This document shows, in pieces, positions 43,604 through 51,900 of a stretch of DNA of 64,000 nucleotides; the first letter of the stretch is position 1, and each line of letters opens with the position of its first letter. Location: the NCBI RefSeq assembly GCF_039523755.1, contig NZ_BAAAFX010000006.1, positions 62,001 through 126,000 on the forward strand. The letters are read 5' to 3'. This DNA comes from Tatumella terrea. Lineage in GTDB: Bacteria > Pseudomonadota > Gammaproteobacteria > Enterobacterales > Enterobacteriaceae. Below the pieces are notes generated by a model, which was not told where the DNA came from, did no database searches, and saw nothing but the letters and a program-made list of their open reading frames with translations. A program made the position numbers and the translations under genes.

Positions 43604-44300
43604 TTCACTGTTACTGCAATGTGATCGGCTGTGCAAACGCTATCAGGAAGGCAGCGTACAGACCGACGTACTGAAAGAAGTTTCCTTCACCCTGCAACCC
43701 GGTGAAATGACAGCGATTGTCGGCAGCTCCGGCTCCGGTAAAAGTACCTTACTGCATCTGCTGGGCGGGCTGGATTCGCCGACCTCCGGCGAAGTGCTGT
43801 TTAAAGGCCAGTCGCTGAACCGCATGTCAGCGGCGGCGAAGGCGGAATTACGTAACCGGGAACTGGGTTTTATCTACCAGTTCCATCATCTGCTGCCTGA
43901 TTTTTCGGCGGTGGAAAACGTGGCGATGCCGTTGCTGATCGGCAAAAAATCAGGCACAGAAGCCTTACAACGCGCGACAGAAATGCTGGCTGCGGTCGGG
44001 CTGGCGGCGCGTGCAGCCCACCGTCCGTCGGAACTTTCCGGCGGCGAACGGCAGCGTGTGGCTATCGCCCGTGCGCTGGTTAACCGGCCGAGCCTGGTGA
44101 TGGCGGATGAACCGACCGGGAACCTGGATGCGCGGAATGCGGATGCCATCTTTCAGTTACTGGGTGAGCTTAACCAGACGCAGGGGACAGCCTTCCTGGT
44201 GGTGACCCATGACCTGTCACTGGCAAAACGGCTCAGCCGTCAGATGGAAATGCGTGACGGGAAATTAACTGCGGATGTCACCCTGACAGGAGCGTTGTAA
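43596..44300 (+). CDS. lolD: Lipoprotein release ATPase LolD
   Basis: LolD is the ABC ATPase of the LolCDE extractor. From ATG 43596 (MNNSLLLQCDRLCKRYQ) it has 234 residues (E. coli 233). Walker A GSSGSGKSTLL, the signature LSGGERQRVAIARAL and Walker B LVMADEPTGNLDA are intact. The frame opens upstream inside lolC, but the chosen ATG matches the family. The stop overlaps the lolE ATG by one base. Confidence 0.97.
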   Translation: MNNSLLLQCDRLCKRYQEGSVQTDVLKEVSFTLQPGEMTAIVGSSGSGKSTLLHLLGGLDSPTSGEVLFKGQSLNRMSAAAKAELRNRELGFIYQFHHLLPDFSAVENVAMPLLIGKKSGTEALQRATEMLAAVGLAARAAHRPSELSGGERQRVAIARALVNRPSLVMADEPTGNLDARNADAIFQLLGELNQTQGTAFLVVTHDLSLAKRLSRQMEMRDGKLTADVTLTGAL

Positions 44301-45544
44301 TGCGTCTTCCGTTATCTCTGCTACTGGCCTTTCGTTTCAGCCGCGGTCGCCGGCGCGGTGGCATGGTCTCGCTGATTTCAGTTATTTCCACGGTCGGCAT
44401 TGCACTGGGCGTGGCGGTACTGATTATCGGGCTCAGTGCGATGAACGGGTTTGAGCGTCAGCTGAATGAACGTATTCTCAGCGTGGTGCCCCACGGTGAA
44501 ATTGAACCGGTACATCAGCCATTTACAAACTGGCAGCAACTGATTGCCCCGATTGAGCAGGTGCCGGGGATTGCCGCGGCGGCAGGCTATATTAATTTTA
44601 CCGGGCTTGTGGAAAGCGCCAGTAAGCTTCAGGCCCTGACGGTCAAGGGCGTTGACCCGCAGGCAGAAACACGGCTCAGTTCGTTACCGATGTTTGTGCA
44701 GAATAACCGCTGGGCCGACTTCCGTGCCGGTCAGCAGCAGATCATTCTGGGGGGCGGGATCGCTAAGTCCTTATCGGTGAAAACCGGTGACTGGATAACC
44801 ATCATGATCCCGAACAATGACGGCCAGAACCGGCTGATGCAGCCGAAGAGAATTCGTCTGCAGGTGGAAGGTATTCTGCAACTGAGCGGTATGCTGGACC
44901 ACAGTCTGGCGCTGGTACCACTGGCCGATGCCCAGCGTTATCTGGAGATGGGCGACAGTGTGACCGGTATTGCGCTGAAGATGAGTGATCCGTTTAAGGC
45001 GGTCAGTCTGGTACGTTCTGCCGGCGAGGTTACCCACAGTTATGTCTATATCCGTAACTGGATCAGTAACTATGGCTATATGTACCACGATATTCAGATG
45101 ATCCGCGCCATTATGTATCTGGCCATGATCCTCGTGATCGGGGTGGCCTGTTTTAACATCGTCTCGACGCTGGTGATGGCGGTGAAGGATAAGAGCAGTG
45201 ATATCGCGGTGCTGCGTACCCTGGGGGCCGGTAACCGGCTGATCCGGTCCGTGTTTATCTGGTATGGCCTGCTGGCCGGGCTGGCCGGCAGTATTGCCGG
45301 GGTGATCGTCGGGGTACTGGGGGCGCTGAATCTGACCGCAATCATCCGAGGACTGGAAAAAATGACCGGTCATCACTTCCTGTCCGGAGATATTTACTTT
45401 ATCGATTTCCTGCCCTCGGAACTGCACTGGGTGGATGTCTGGTCGGTACTGGTGACCGCCATTGCACTGACCCTGCTGGCCAGCTGGTATCCGGCCCGTC
45501 GTGCCAGCCGGATAGATCCGGCCCGGGTACTGAGCGGCCAGTAA
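44300..45544 (+). CDS. lolE: Lipoprotein release system permease LolE
   Basis: LolE is the second membrane subunit of LolCDE and binds the lipoprotein substrate. It has 414 residues (E. coli 414). FRFSRGRRRGGMVSLISVIST precedes the first membrane helix, and the C-terminal helices follow from about residue 270. It is paralogous to LolC, and the three genes are translationally coupled. Confidence 0.96.
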   Translation: MRLPLSLLLAFRFSRGRRRGGMVSLISVISTVGIALGVAVLIIGLSAMNGFERQLNERILSVVPHGEIEPVHQPFTNWQQLIAPIEQVPGIAAAAGYINFTGLVESASKLQALTVKGVDPQAETRLSSLPMFVQNNRWADFRAGQQQIILGGGIAKSLSVKTGDWITIMIPNNDGQNRLMQPKRIRLQVEGILQLSGMLDHSLALVPLADAQRYLEMGDSVTGIALKMSDPFKAVSLVRSAGEVTHSYVYIRNWISNYGYMYHDIQMIRAIMYLAMILVIGVACFNIVSTLVMAVKDKSSDIAVLRTLGAGNRLIRSVFIWYGLLAGLAGSIAGVIVGVLGALNLTAIIRGLEKMTGHHFLSGDIYFIDFLPSELHWVDVWSVLVTAIALTLLASWYPARRASRIDPARVLSGQ

Positions 45545-45549
45545 CACTC

Positions 45550-45576
45550 AGCCCTGCCGGTGTCTCCGGCAGGGCT
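45550..45576. terminator. Hairpin between lolE and the sulfonate-binding gene
   Basis: AGCCCTGCCGG-TGTCT-CCGGCAGGGCT is an 11-bp perfect stem between the convergent genes. No T-run adjoins, but the stem is strong. It marks the left edge of the organosulfur island. Confidence 0.7.
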
Positions 45577-45615
45577 GATAAGTCAGGCTTTCTGCCCGTC
45601 GCGCCTGGCAGGGGC

Positions 45616-46566
45616 CTATTTTTTATCGGCCGACCAGGTGGCCTGGCTGACCTGAACCGCCACCGGTAAGACGTTGGCACTCTTCAGTGAATCTGCCACA
45701 ACCTGCTGTTCAGCAAATACCCCTGCGGTCATTCTGTCCGCTCCAAAGGTTTCCCTCGCCAGCGTTTTCTCCCAGATATTTTTCCCGAGTCCTGTCGATT
45801 TTGACAGGATAGTCGCGCTTTCTTCCTGATGGGTATTGGCCCAGCTGCTGGTGTCTTTAATCTCCGCGATCAGTTTCCGGGCGGTCTGTGGATAGGTATC
45901 CGCAAACTTACGGCTTGCCAGGAAGAAGGTGTAGTGCGGGACTAACCCGTTAGCATTGGTGATCTGCCGCGCATGGGCATCAGTTTCCACTTCCGCCAGA
46001 TAAGGGTCCCAGATGGCCCAGGCATCCACCGAGCCGGTCTGGAAAGCCGCCCTCGCGTCTCCCGGGGCAAGGTAGACCGGGGTAATGTCCCGGTAACTCA
46101 GGCCGGCTTTGTTCAGTGCGGCAATCAGCAGATAGTTCACGTCCGATCCCTTATTCAGGGCGACGCGTTTCCCTTTCAAATCGGCGACCGTTTTAATGGC
46201 AGAATTTTGCGGCACCACAATGGCTTCTGACAGCGGATTAGCCGGGGAGTGTGCCAGATAAACCAGCGGTGTCCCGGCCGCCTGGGCGACCACCGGGGGG
46301 GCATCGCCGGTGGCGGCTAAATCGATACTGCCGACGTTCAGCCCCTCCAGCATCTGAGGCCCGGCGGTAAAACCAATCCAGTTGACGTTGATGCCCTGTT
46401 GTTTGAAATCTTTATCCAGCGATCCGCGAAATTTGAGCAGGGCGAAGATATTACCTTTCTGGTAGCCGATATTGACGGTTTGCGGTGCTGTTTCTGCCCG
46501 GGCGGTCTGTATTACCAGTGGCAGCAATATCAGTGACAGCAGGCCTGACAAACGTTTTTTCATCAT
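45616..46566 (-). CDS. ssuA: SsuA-family aliphatic-sulfonate binding protein
   Basis: From ATG 46566 (AGGA 6 nt upstream) the gene encodes 316 residues. A Sec signal peptide, MMKKRLSGLL plus a hydrophobic core ending TARA, precedes ETAPQ. The mature protein has the SsuA/TauA pattern: VNIGYQKGNIFALLKFRG, AGPQMLEGLNVGSIDLAATGD, DLKGKRVALNKGSDVNYLL and VDAWAIWDPYL. It probably binds alkanesulfonates in the periplasm. The frame reaches back to 46719, but that part overlaps the regulator. No ssuB or ssuC transporter gene is adjacent. The ligand is inferred from the family only. Confidence 0.88.
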   Translation of the reverse strand: MMKKRLSGLLSLILLPLVIQTARAETAPQTVNIGYQKGNIFALLKFRGSLDKDFKQQGINVNWIGFTAGPQMLEGLNVGSIDLAATGDAPPVVAQAAGTPLVYLAHSPANPLSEAIVVPQNSAIKTVADLKGKRVALNKGSDVNYLLIAALNKAGLSYRDITPVYLAPGDARAAFQTGSVDAWAIWDPYLAEVETDAHARQITNANGLVPHYTFFLASRKFADTYPQTARKLIAEIKDTSSWANTHQEESATILSKSTGLGKNIWEKTLARETFGADRMTAGVFAEQQVVADSLKSANVLPVAVQVSQATWSADKK

Positions 46567-46645
46567 AGTTTTTCCTGAGCATGCATAAGTGACAGTCAGG
46601 GCACCATAGCAAAAGTCAGCCGCGTAATTTAATAGAATAAAATCA

Positions 46646-48532
46646 TTAACTAATACGATTTCCGGCAGACCAGACGGCACTGCGGATACGTACAGGCCGG
46701 CTGAGCATCCCCAGGGCATAAAACCGGTCAGCGATCATCTGCTGCTGGTGGATCACCGGAGGCGTCATTCCGGTGATCGTATGCCGGCAACGGGAGAGGG
46801 CCTGCCACAGATCCGGCAGAGCCATTCCGTATTCCCTGGCTAACAGTGCCGCGGCCTGTTGCGGATGCTGGTCGGTCCAGGCCCCGTTCTCACGCAGTAT
46901 CCGCAGGATATCGGGCAGTAAGCCGCCTGAGCGGGCAATAAAGGCCCTCGAGGCGAGGTAGAAATGATGGTTATTTACCCGCCCGGTGCCGTCAGCGATC
47001 ACCCGGTATTGCCGACTGGCTTCGGCCGCACTCAGCATCGGGTCCCACATCATCCAGGCATCGGCGACCTGCAGATCACCGGCAGAGAGCAGGTTAACGG
47101 GAGGCTGGTCGATCATTTCCACATCCTCCGGCGACAGTCCGGCATCCTCCAGCAGACGAAGCAGCAGGTAGTGCACGTTAGAGCCTTTGTTCAGGGCGAT
47201 CCTTTTCCCCCGCAGCCCGGTAATACTGACCACCGGGCTGGCGGACGGGACCAGCAGGGCAGCACTTTGCGGTGATGCCGGCTGAAAACCAAGGTAAACC
47301 GCCTGATCATCGCCGGCCTGAGCAAACAGTGGCGGAACTTCGCCGGTACTGCCCAGATCTATTTTTCCCTGACTGAGGGCGAGTAACATCTGCGGCCCGG
47401 CGGGAAATTCCTGCCAGCATAATCGGATCCCCTGCCGGAAGGCCGCATCCTGTTCCGCGGCCCGCCGTGCTTTCAGTACCGCAAGATTACCGAAGCGCTG
47501 ATAGCCGATACGGATCACCTGCTCTCCTGCGGGCGGGGGAAGGCTGACGGCAGGGACACGCCGCGCTTTGATGACGCCGAGCCTGGCCAGGTGGGTACGC
47601 AGCGTATGGCGGCTTATCCCCAGCAGGGCCGCCGCCCGGGACTGATTATTTTCACACTGCAGCAGGGCCTGACGGACCAGTGTATCGGTGACCCGTTGAT
47701 AGATATCCGGCTCACCGCGCTGTAAATACGCGGCTACCTGTTGCCCCAACGCCGTGTGATCTTCACATTGTCCGGCGGGCGGGCTGACCGCCAGCGGAAG
47801 ATGATCCGCCGTAATAACCGGCCCCGGAGCCAGCAGCAACAGGCGCTGGAGGGTATTTTCAAGCTCGCGGATATTACCGGGCCAGGGATGCTGTAACAGT
47901 CTACGCAGCGCCGGGTCGCTCAGAGTGACCTCTTCCGTCGCAGGACGATATTTTTCGATAAAATGGCGGGCCAGCACCGGGATATCCTGAGGGCGTTCAC
48001 GCAGTGGCAAGAGGGAGACGGTGGCGACGTTCAGCCGGTAGTAAAGGTCCTCACGGAAACGCCGCTGCTCTATCGCCTGAAGCAGATCGACATGGGTGGC
48101 GGCGATCACCCGGACATCCACCTTCACGGGGCGATGTGACCCGAGGCGGGTGATTTCCCGTTCCTGCAGAACACGCAGTAACCTGACCTGCATCGGCAGG
48201 CTCAGCTCACCGATTTCGTCCAGTAGCAGAGTTCCTCCCTCTGCCGCTTCAAACCAGCCGATGTGCCTGCGGGCGGCTCCGGTAAATGCCCCTTTCTCAT
48301 GACCGAACAGCTGTGATTCCGCCAGATTTTCACTGAGCGCCCCGCAGTTCACGGCCACGAAAGGGCCGTTCCGGCGCGGACTGTGCTGATGAAGATAACG
48401 CGAAACGCTTTCCTTACCGGTCCCGGTCTCACCGGTGATCAGCACGGTGGCGGCAGAAGGTGCCAGCCGGTCGAGAAGATGCTTCAGTGCCAGCGACGCC
48501 GGGTCTTTCAGTTCTGTGATGTCAGCATTCAT
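46646..48532 (-). CDS. Sigma-54 activator fused to an SsuA-like binding domain
   Basis: From ATG 48532 (AGGA 8 nt upstream) the protein has 628 residues. Residues 10-250 form an AAA+ sigma-54 activator domain: Walker A GETGTGKE (34-41), GAFTGA loop (81-86), Walker B LLLDEIGE (102-109) and WPGNIREL (217-224). A Fis-type helix-turn-helix lies at about 281-322. Residues 339-625 are a complete SsuA-like binding fold: IRIGYQRFGNLAVLK, AGPQMLLALSQGKIDLGSTGE, LRGKRIALNKGSNVHYLL and VADAWMMWDPML. It has no signal peptide and no GAF, PAS or receiver domain. I infer that the binding domain is the cytoplasmic sensor. It is divergent from ssuD. An upstream start at 48625 would cross one of the enhancer palindromes and is not supported. 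Confidence 0.88.
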   Translation of the reverse strand: MNADITELKDPASLALKHLLDRLAPSAATVLITGETGTGKESVSRYLHQHSPRRNGPFVAVNCGALSENLAESQLFGHEKGAFTGAARRHIGWFEAAEGGTLLLDEIGELSLPMQVRLLRVLQEREITRLGSHRPVKVDVRVIAATHVDLLQAIEQRRFREDLYYRLNVATVSLLPLRERPQDIPVLARHFIEKYRPATEEVTLSDPALRRLLQHPWPGNIRELENTLQRLLLLAPGPVITADHLPLAVSPPAGQCEDHTALGQQVAAYLQRGEPDIYQRVTDTLVRQALLQCENNQSRAAALLGISRHTLRTHLARLGVIKARRVPAVSLPPPAGEQVIRIGYQRFGNLAVLKARRAAEQDAAFRQGIRLCWQEFPAGPQMLLALSQGKIDLGSTGEVPPLFAQAGDDQAVYLGFQPASPQSAALLVPSASPVVSITGLRGKRIALNKGSNVHYLLLRLLEDAGLSPEDVEMIDQPPVNLLSAGDLQVADAWMMWDPMLSAAEASRQYRVIADGTGRVNNHHFYLASRAFIARSGGLLPDILRILRENGAWTDQHPQQAAALLAREYGMALPDLWQALSRCRHTITGMTPPVIHQQQMIADRFYALGMLSRPVRIRSAVWSAGNRIS

Positions 48533-48611
48533 CGCTCTAATCCTGTACGGAGGAAACGGAAAATACATTAACGCTGAGCCGTGACTTATGCGAGAGGCCG
48601 GGGCCGTCAGT

Positions 48612-48627
48612 TGTTGCAATCGCAACA
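48612..48627. promoter_or_regulatory. Upstream activator site 1 (TGT-N10-ACA)
   Basis: TGTTGCAATCGCAACA is a perfect palindrome with six-base arms. It fits the TGT-N10-ACA pattern of NifA-type sigma-54 activator sites and is 112 bp upstream of the -24 element of the ssuD promoter. Confidence 0.7.
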
Positions 48628-48643
48628 GAGAGCGGCAAACTTC

Positions 48644-48659
48644 TGTTGCAGTGACAACA
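48644..48659. promoter_or_regulatory. Upstream activator site 2 (TGT-N10-ACA)
   Basis: TGTTGCAGTGACAACA repeats the same half-sites and extends to TCTGTTG/CAACAGA arms. Its centre is 32 bp from that of site 1, about three helical turns, so two activator dimers could bind on the same face. A separate palindrome, ACAGT-AA-ACTGT (48672-48683), lies just downstream. Confidence 0.7.
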
Positions 48660-48722
48660 GAGTGTCGGGGAACAGTAAACTGTAATGCCTTAATTTATAT
48701 GACTTTTCTGTTTTCTTCCGGC

Positions 48723-48738
48723 TGGCACAGATCCTGCT
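48723..48738 (+). promoter_or_regulatory. Sigma-54 (-24/-12) promoter of ssuD
   Basis: TGGCAC (48723-48728) and CTGCT (48734-48738) match the sigma-54 consensus TGGCACG-N4-TTGCW. GG and GC are separated by exactly the invariant distance (GG 48724-48725, GC 48736-48737). Initiation is expected about 48749, some 58 nt before the ssuD ATG. The stretch between the activator sites and promoter is AT-rich (about 48688-48715), but no exact IHF consensus was found. Confidence 0.82.
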
Positions 48739-48806
48739 ATTCACTTATACCCTAATCGAATAATTCTTTATATATATTTATCATATAGTTATATAGGAAC
48801 AGGATA

Positions 48807-49991
48807 ATGAGTGAAACGGCCAATGACAGTCTGAAAATTTTCTGGTTTTTACCCACCCACGGTGACGGGCGTTATCTGGGAACCTCCCGGGGAGGCCGGC
48901 CCGTCGACCTGGCCTATCTGCAACAGATCGCCCTGGCCGCCGACAATCTCGGGTATCATGGTGTGCTGATCCCGACCGGAAAGAGCTGTGAGGATGCCTG
49001 GCTGGTCGCGGCGGCGCTTGCGCCCCTGACCCGGCAGCTGCGCTTTCTGGTGGCGGTTCGCCCCGGCCTGCAACCGCCGTCACTGGCCGCAAGGATGACG
49101 GCGACGCTCGACCGTCTGTCTGGCGGTCGGTTGATCATAAATGTCGTCACCGGCGGTGACCCGGTGGAAAATAAAGGCGATGGTATTTACCTGAATCATC
49201 ACCAGCGTTATCAGGTGACCCGCGAATTTCTGGCGGTCTATTCACGGCTGTTACGCGGGGAAAAGGTGGATTTCAGCGGAGAACATCTCCGGGTTGAAGG
49301 GGCAGAGTTACTGTATCCCCCGGAGCAGCCTGGCGGACCGGCACTCTATTTCGGTGGCTCGTCAGACCCGGCACTGGAAGTCGCGGCAGAGTCGGTGGAT
49401 ACCTATCTGACCTGGGGAGAACCACCGGCGCAGGTGGCAGAGAAAATACAGGACGTCCGGGCCAGGGCGGCGGCGCGCGGCCGTCAGCTGGAGTTCGGGA
49501 TACGCCTGCATGTCATTGTCCGCGAAACTGAAGAGGAGGCCCGGGCGGCGGCCGATGACCTGATCTCCCGGCTGGACGATGACACCATTGCTGCGGCCAG
49601 GAAAGTTTTTGCCCGTATGGATTCTACCGGACAGGCCAGAATGAGTGCGCTGAACAACGGCTCGCGGGATAACCTGTATATCGCCCCGCATCTGTGGGCC
49701 GGTGTCGGACTGGCCCGGGGCGGGGCAGGAACTGCGCTGGTGGGGGATCCTCAACAGGTCGCCGGACGTATCCGCGAGTATCAGGCGCTCGGTATCACAA
49801 AATTCATTTTCTCGGGGTATCCGCATCTCGAAGAGGCGCACCGGTTTGCTGAACTGGTGATGCCACTGTTGAAGACAGAGCAAGCCGCGTCAAAGCCACG
49901 TCAGTTCAATACCGGCCCCTTCGGTGAAATCATCGGCGGAGAGCATCGTCCCGGAGAAGCTAAGAGCCATTCACCCGGAACCCCCGACTAA
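48807..49991 (+). CDS. ssuD: FMNH2-dependent alkanesulfonate monooxygenase SsuD
   Basis: SsuD cleaves the C-S bond of alkanesulfonates with FMNH2 and O2, freeing sulfite. The protein has 394 residues (E. coli 381). FWFLPTHGDGRYLGT lies near the N-terminus. The active-site Cys at 61 is in PTGKSCEDAWLVAA, and the Arg-His pair near 233-235 is in FGIRLHVIVRE. GVGLARGGAGTALVGDP and FSGYPHLEEAHRF are also present. The C-terminus carries about 15 extra residues. The reductase gene ssuE and transporter genes are not nearby. Transcription from the sigma-54 promoter upstream is inferred. Confidence 0.93.
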   Translation: MSETANDSLKIFWFLPTHGDGRYLGTSRGGRPVDLAYLQQIALAADNLGYHGVLIPTGKSCEDAWLVAAALAPLTRQLRFLVAVRPGLQPPSLAARMTATLDRLSGGRLIINVVTGGDPVENKGDGIYLNHHQRYQVTREFLAVYSRLLRGEKVDFSGEHLRVEGAELLYPPEQPGGPALYFGGSSDPALEVAAESVDTYLTWGEPPAQVAEKIQDVRARAAARGRQLEFGIRLHVIVRETEEEARAAADDLISRLDDDTIAAARKVFARMDSTGQARMSALNNGSRDNLYIAPHLWAGVGLARGGAGTALVGDPQQVAGRIREYQALGITKFIFSGYPHLEEAHRFAELVMPLLKTEQAASKPRQFNTGPFGEIIGGEHRPGEAKSHSPGTPD

Positions 49992-50163
49992 AGGCCGGGG
50001 GGCTGCGTGGCGGCGGGTCAGACCGGCCCCGCCTTCCGCAGAACGCTGGCCCCGCTGGACTTTACTGAGGTAAACCGTGAAGCGGGCAAGCCGTCTGGCA
50101 GAAATACCCTCCTTACCGGGGCAGCGCAGTATTTTTTGGCTCCCCGGTGGGGATTACCGGAGC
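49992..50163. other. Gap after ssuD with a degenerate repeat copy
   Basis: A C5G/CG5 stem (49981-50001) overlaps the ssuD end. Further on, GCAGAAATACCCTCCTTACC (about 50096-50115) resembles the GAAATACTCCCCTTATCG core of the following tandem repeat, so it may be an older, decayed copy. No gene is seen. Confidence 0.45.
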
Positions 50164-50756
50164 ATTAAGCGAACACGGCTCCGGAGCAAAGTGATGCCCC
50201 TGAAAACCGCCCTACAGAAATACTCCCCTTATCGCAACAGGACAGTCGTTCACAGAAAGACGGCATGACTCTCTGTGTATTAAGCGAACACGGCACCAGA
50301 GCAAAGTGATGCCCCGGGAAAACCGCCCTACAGAAATACTCCCCTTATCGCAACAGGACAGCCGTTCACGGCAAGACGGGATGACTCTCTGTGTATTAAG
50401 CGGACACGGCTCCGCAGAAAATTGATGCCCCGGGAAAACCGCCCTACGGAAATACTCCCCTTATCGCAGCAGGACAGTCGTTCACGGAAAGACGGCATGA
50501 CTTGCTGTGTATTCAGCGGACACGGCTCCGCAGAAAAGTGATGCCCCGGGGACCCGCCTTACGGAAATACTCCCCTTATCGCCGCAGGACAGTCGTTCAC
50601 GACAAGACGGGGTGACTTGCTGTGTATTCAGCGAACACGGCTCCCGAGCAAAGTGATGCCCCGGGGACCCGCCTTACGGAAATATTCCTCTTACCGCAGC
50701 AGGACAGCCGTTCACGGCAAGAAGGGATGACTCTCTGCGCATTGAACGAACACGGC
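50164..50756. repeat. Tandem repeat, 115-116-bp unit, about five copies
   Basis: Copies begin at ATTAAGC/ATTCAGC at 50164, 50279, 50395, 50511 and 50626, with a sixth partial start at 50741. Spacing is 115-116 bp. Each unit contains GAACACGG or GGACACGG, GTGATGCCCC, GAAATACTCCCCTTATCG, CAGGACAG and a GACTCTCTGTGT or GACTTGCTGTGT end. Units differ by point changes and single-base indels. No protein of convincing family is encoded. The array separates the organosulfur island from cobB and is unrelated in sequence to the 106-bp repeat after murJ. Confidence 0.92.
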
Positions 50757-50778
50757 ACCAGTGAAGAGTCTGGTGCCG
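50753..50778 (+). other. Hairpin at the end of the 115-bp repeat
   Basis: CGGCACCAG-TGAAGAGT-CTGGTGCCG gives a perfect 9-bp stem, starting inside the last partial repeat (the CACGGCACC segment). No T-run follows. It may be a transcript-end structure or the remnant that seeded the repeat. Confidence 0.45.
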
Positions 50779-51027
50779 CAGAGGCATGCCCGGCGGACCG
50801 GGATTCGGGCAGTGTACAGGCGCTCTGCAGCGGGAGACAGGAAAGGGAACGGCCGGGGAAAGGTTTAGGCCTCTGCAGAAAACTGTTATTCTTACTCCGC
50901 GCTGGCAGCCGGTTATCCTGTGATCTGCCAGTGTTCTGCAGGAATCCGGCAGCCACAGGTTACCTTATGGCATCCCTGTGACAGCAGAGTCCGCAACTTT
51001 CAGAAGACATGCAGCAGAGGAATTGAT
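50779..51027. other. cobB upstream region
   Basis: No gene is seen. nagK, which precedes cobB in E. coli, is absent. The AT-rich part near 50890-50910 is the most likely place for the cobB promoter. Confidence 0.4.
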
Positions 51028-51864
51028 ATGCGAACACCGCGACGTCGCGTCCGGATCACCCGTTTCCGTAAACAGAAACGTAAGAGACATTTGCGGGTAC
51101 GTCAGTCTATTTTCGAATCTGACCAGAATGAACAGCGCATGGCGCTGATCCGCCGGCCGAAAGTGGTGATACTGACCGGTGCCGGGATTTCAGCGGAATC
51201 CGGAATCCGTACTTTCCGGGCCGAAGACGGACTGTGGGAAGAGCATAAAGTCGATGATGTCGCCACGCCTGAGGGATTTCAGCGTGACCCGCAACTCGTC
51301 CAGCAGTTTTATAATCAGCGGCGTCAGCAATTAGCCTCCGCAGACATCTCACCGAATGCTGCACATTATGCGCTGGCTGAACTCGAATCCCTGCTGGGAG
51401 ATAACCTGTTACTGGTGACCCAGAATATCGATAACCTGCATGAAAGGGCAGGAAGTCAGCGTATTATTCATATGCATGGTGAGCTGCTGAAAGTGCGCTG
51501 TGAAAAGACGGGGCAGGTGATCCCGTGGCCGGGGGATATCACGGAGAATGATCGCTGTACCTGCTGCCAGTTTCCGTCAGTACTGCGCCCGCATATTGTC
51601 TGGTTCGGTGAGATGCCGCTGGAGATGGATCGCATCTATCAGGCACTCTCAGAGGCCACACTATTTATCGCCATCGGAACGTCCGGCCATGTCTACCCGG
51701 CAGCAGGCTTTGTTCACGAAGCGCGTTTGCAGGGAGCGCATACGGTAGAGCTGAATCTGGTTCCCAGCCAGGTGACCTCAGAGTTTGCCGAATGCCATTA
51801 CGGGCCCGCCAGTGAACTGGTGCCGGAATTTATCTGCGACCTGATCCGCTCTCTGAAACGTTAA
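51028..51864 (+). CDS. cobB: NAD-dependent protein deacylase CobB
   Basis: CobB is the bacterial sirtuin that removes acetyl and succinyl groups from lysines. From ATG 51028 (AGAGGA 6 nt upstream) it has 278 residues (E. coli long form 279). The basic N-terminal extension, RTPRRRVRITRFRKQKRKR, matches the long isoform. TGAGISAESGIRTFR, TQNIDNLHERAG and the catalytic His in IHMHGELLKVRC are intact, as is the CTCC cysteine cluster. The frame opens at 50920, but that start lacks family support. Confidence 0.95.
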   Translation: MRTPRRRVRITRFRKQKRKRHLRVRQSIFESDQNEQRMALIRRPKVVILTGAGISAESGIRTFRAEDGLWEEHKVDDVATPEGFQRDPQLVQQFYNQRRQQLASADISPNAAHYALAELESLLGDNLLLVTQNIDNLHERAGSQRIIHMHGELLKVRCEKTGQVIPWPGDITENDRCTCCQFPSVLRPHIVWFGEMPLEMDRIYQALSEATLFIAIGTSGHVYPAAGFVHEARLQGAHTVELNLVPSQVTSEFAECHYGPASELVPEFICDLIRSLKR

Positions 51865-51900
51865 CGCGCCGTACCGCCGATACCCCCGCGAAGATGCTGA

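Noticed and set aside
46567..46645. Possible sigma-54 promoter before the ssuA-like gene: CGGCTG-ACTT-TTGCT on the minus strand
   Set aside because: The GG and GC elements are one base too close and the -24 part is poor, so a functional promoter is unlikely. The gene may be read with the upstream activator.
50164..50756. CRISPR array
   Set aside because: The units are 115-116 bp and almost wholly repeated; there are no short repeats separated by unique spacers and no cas genes.
50597..50981. Frames of 119 residues on both strands in the 115-bp array and beyond
   Set aside because: They follow the repeat sequence, lack family resemblance and lie on opposite strands over the same bases.
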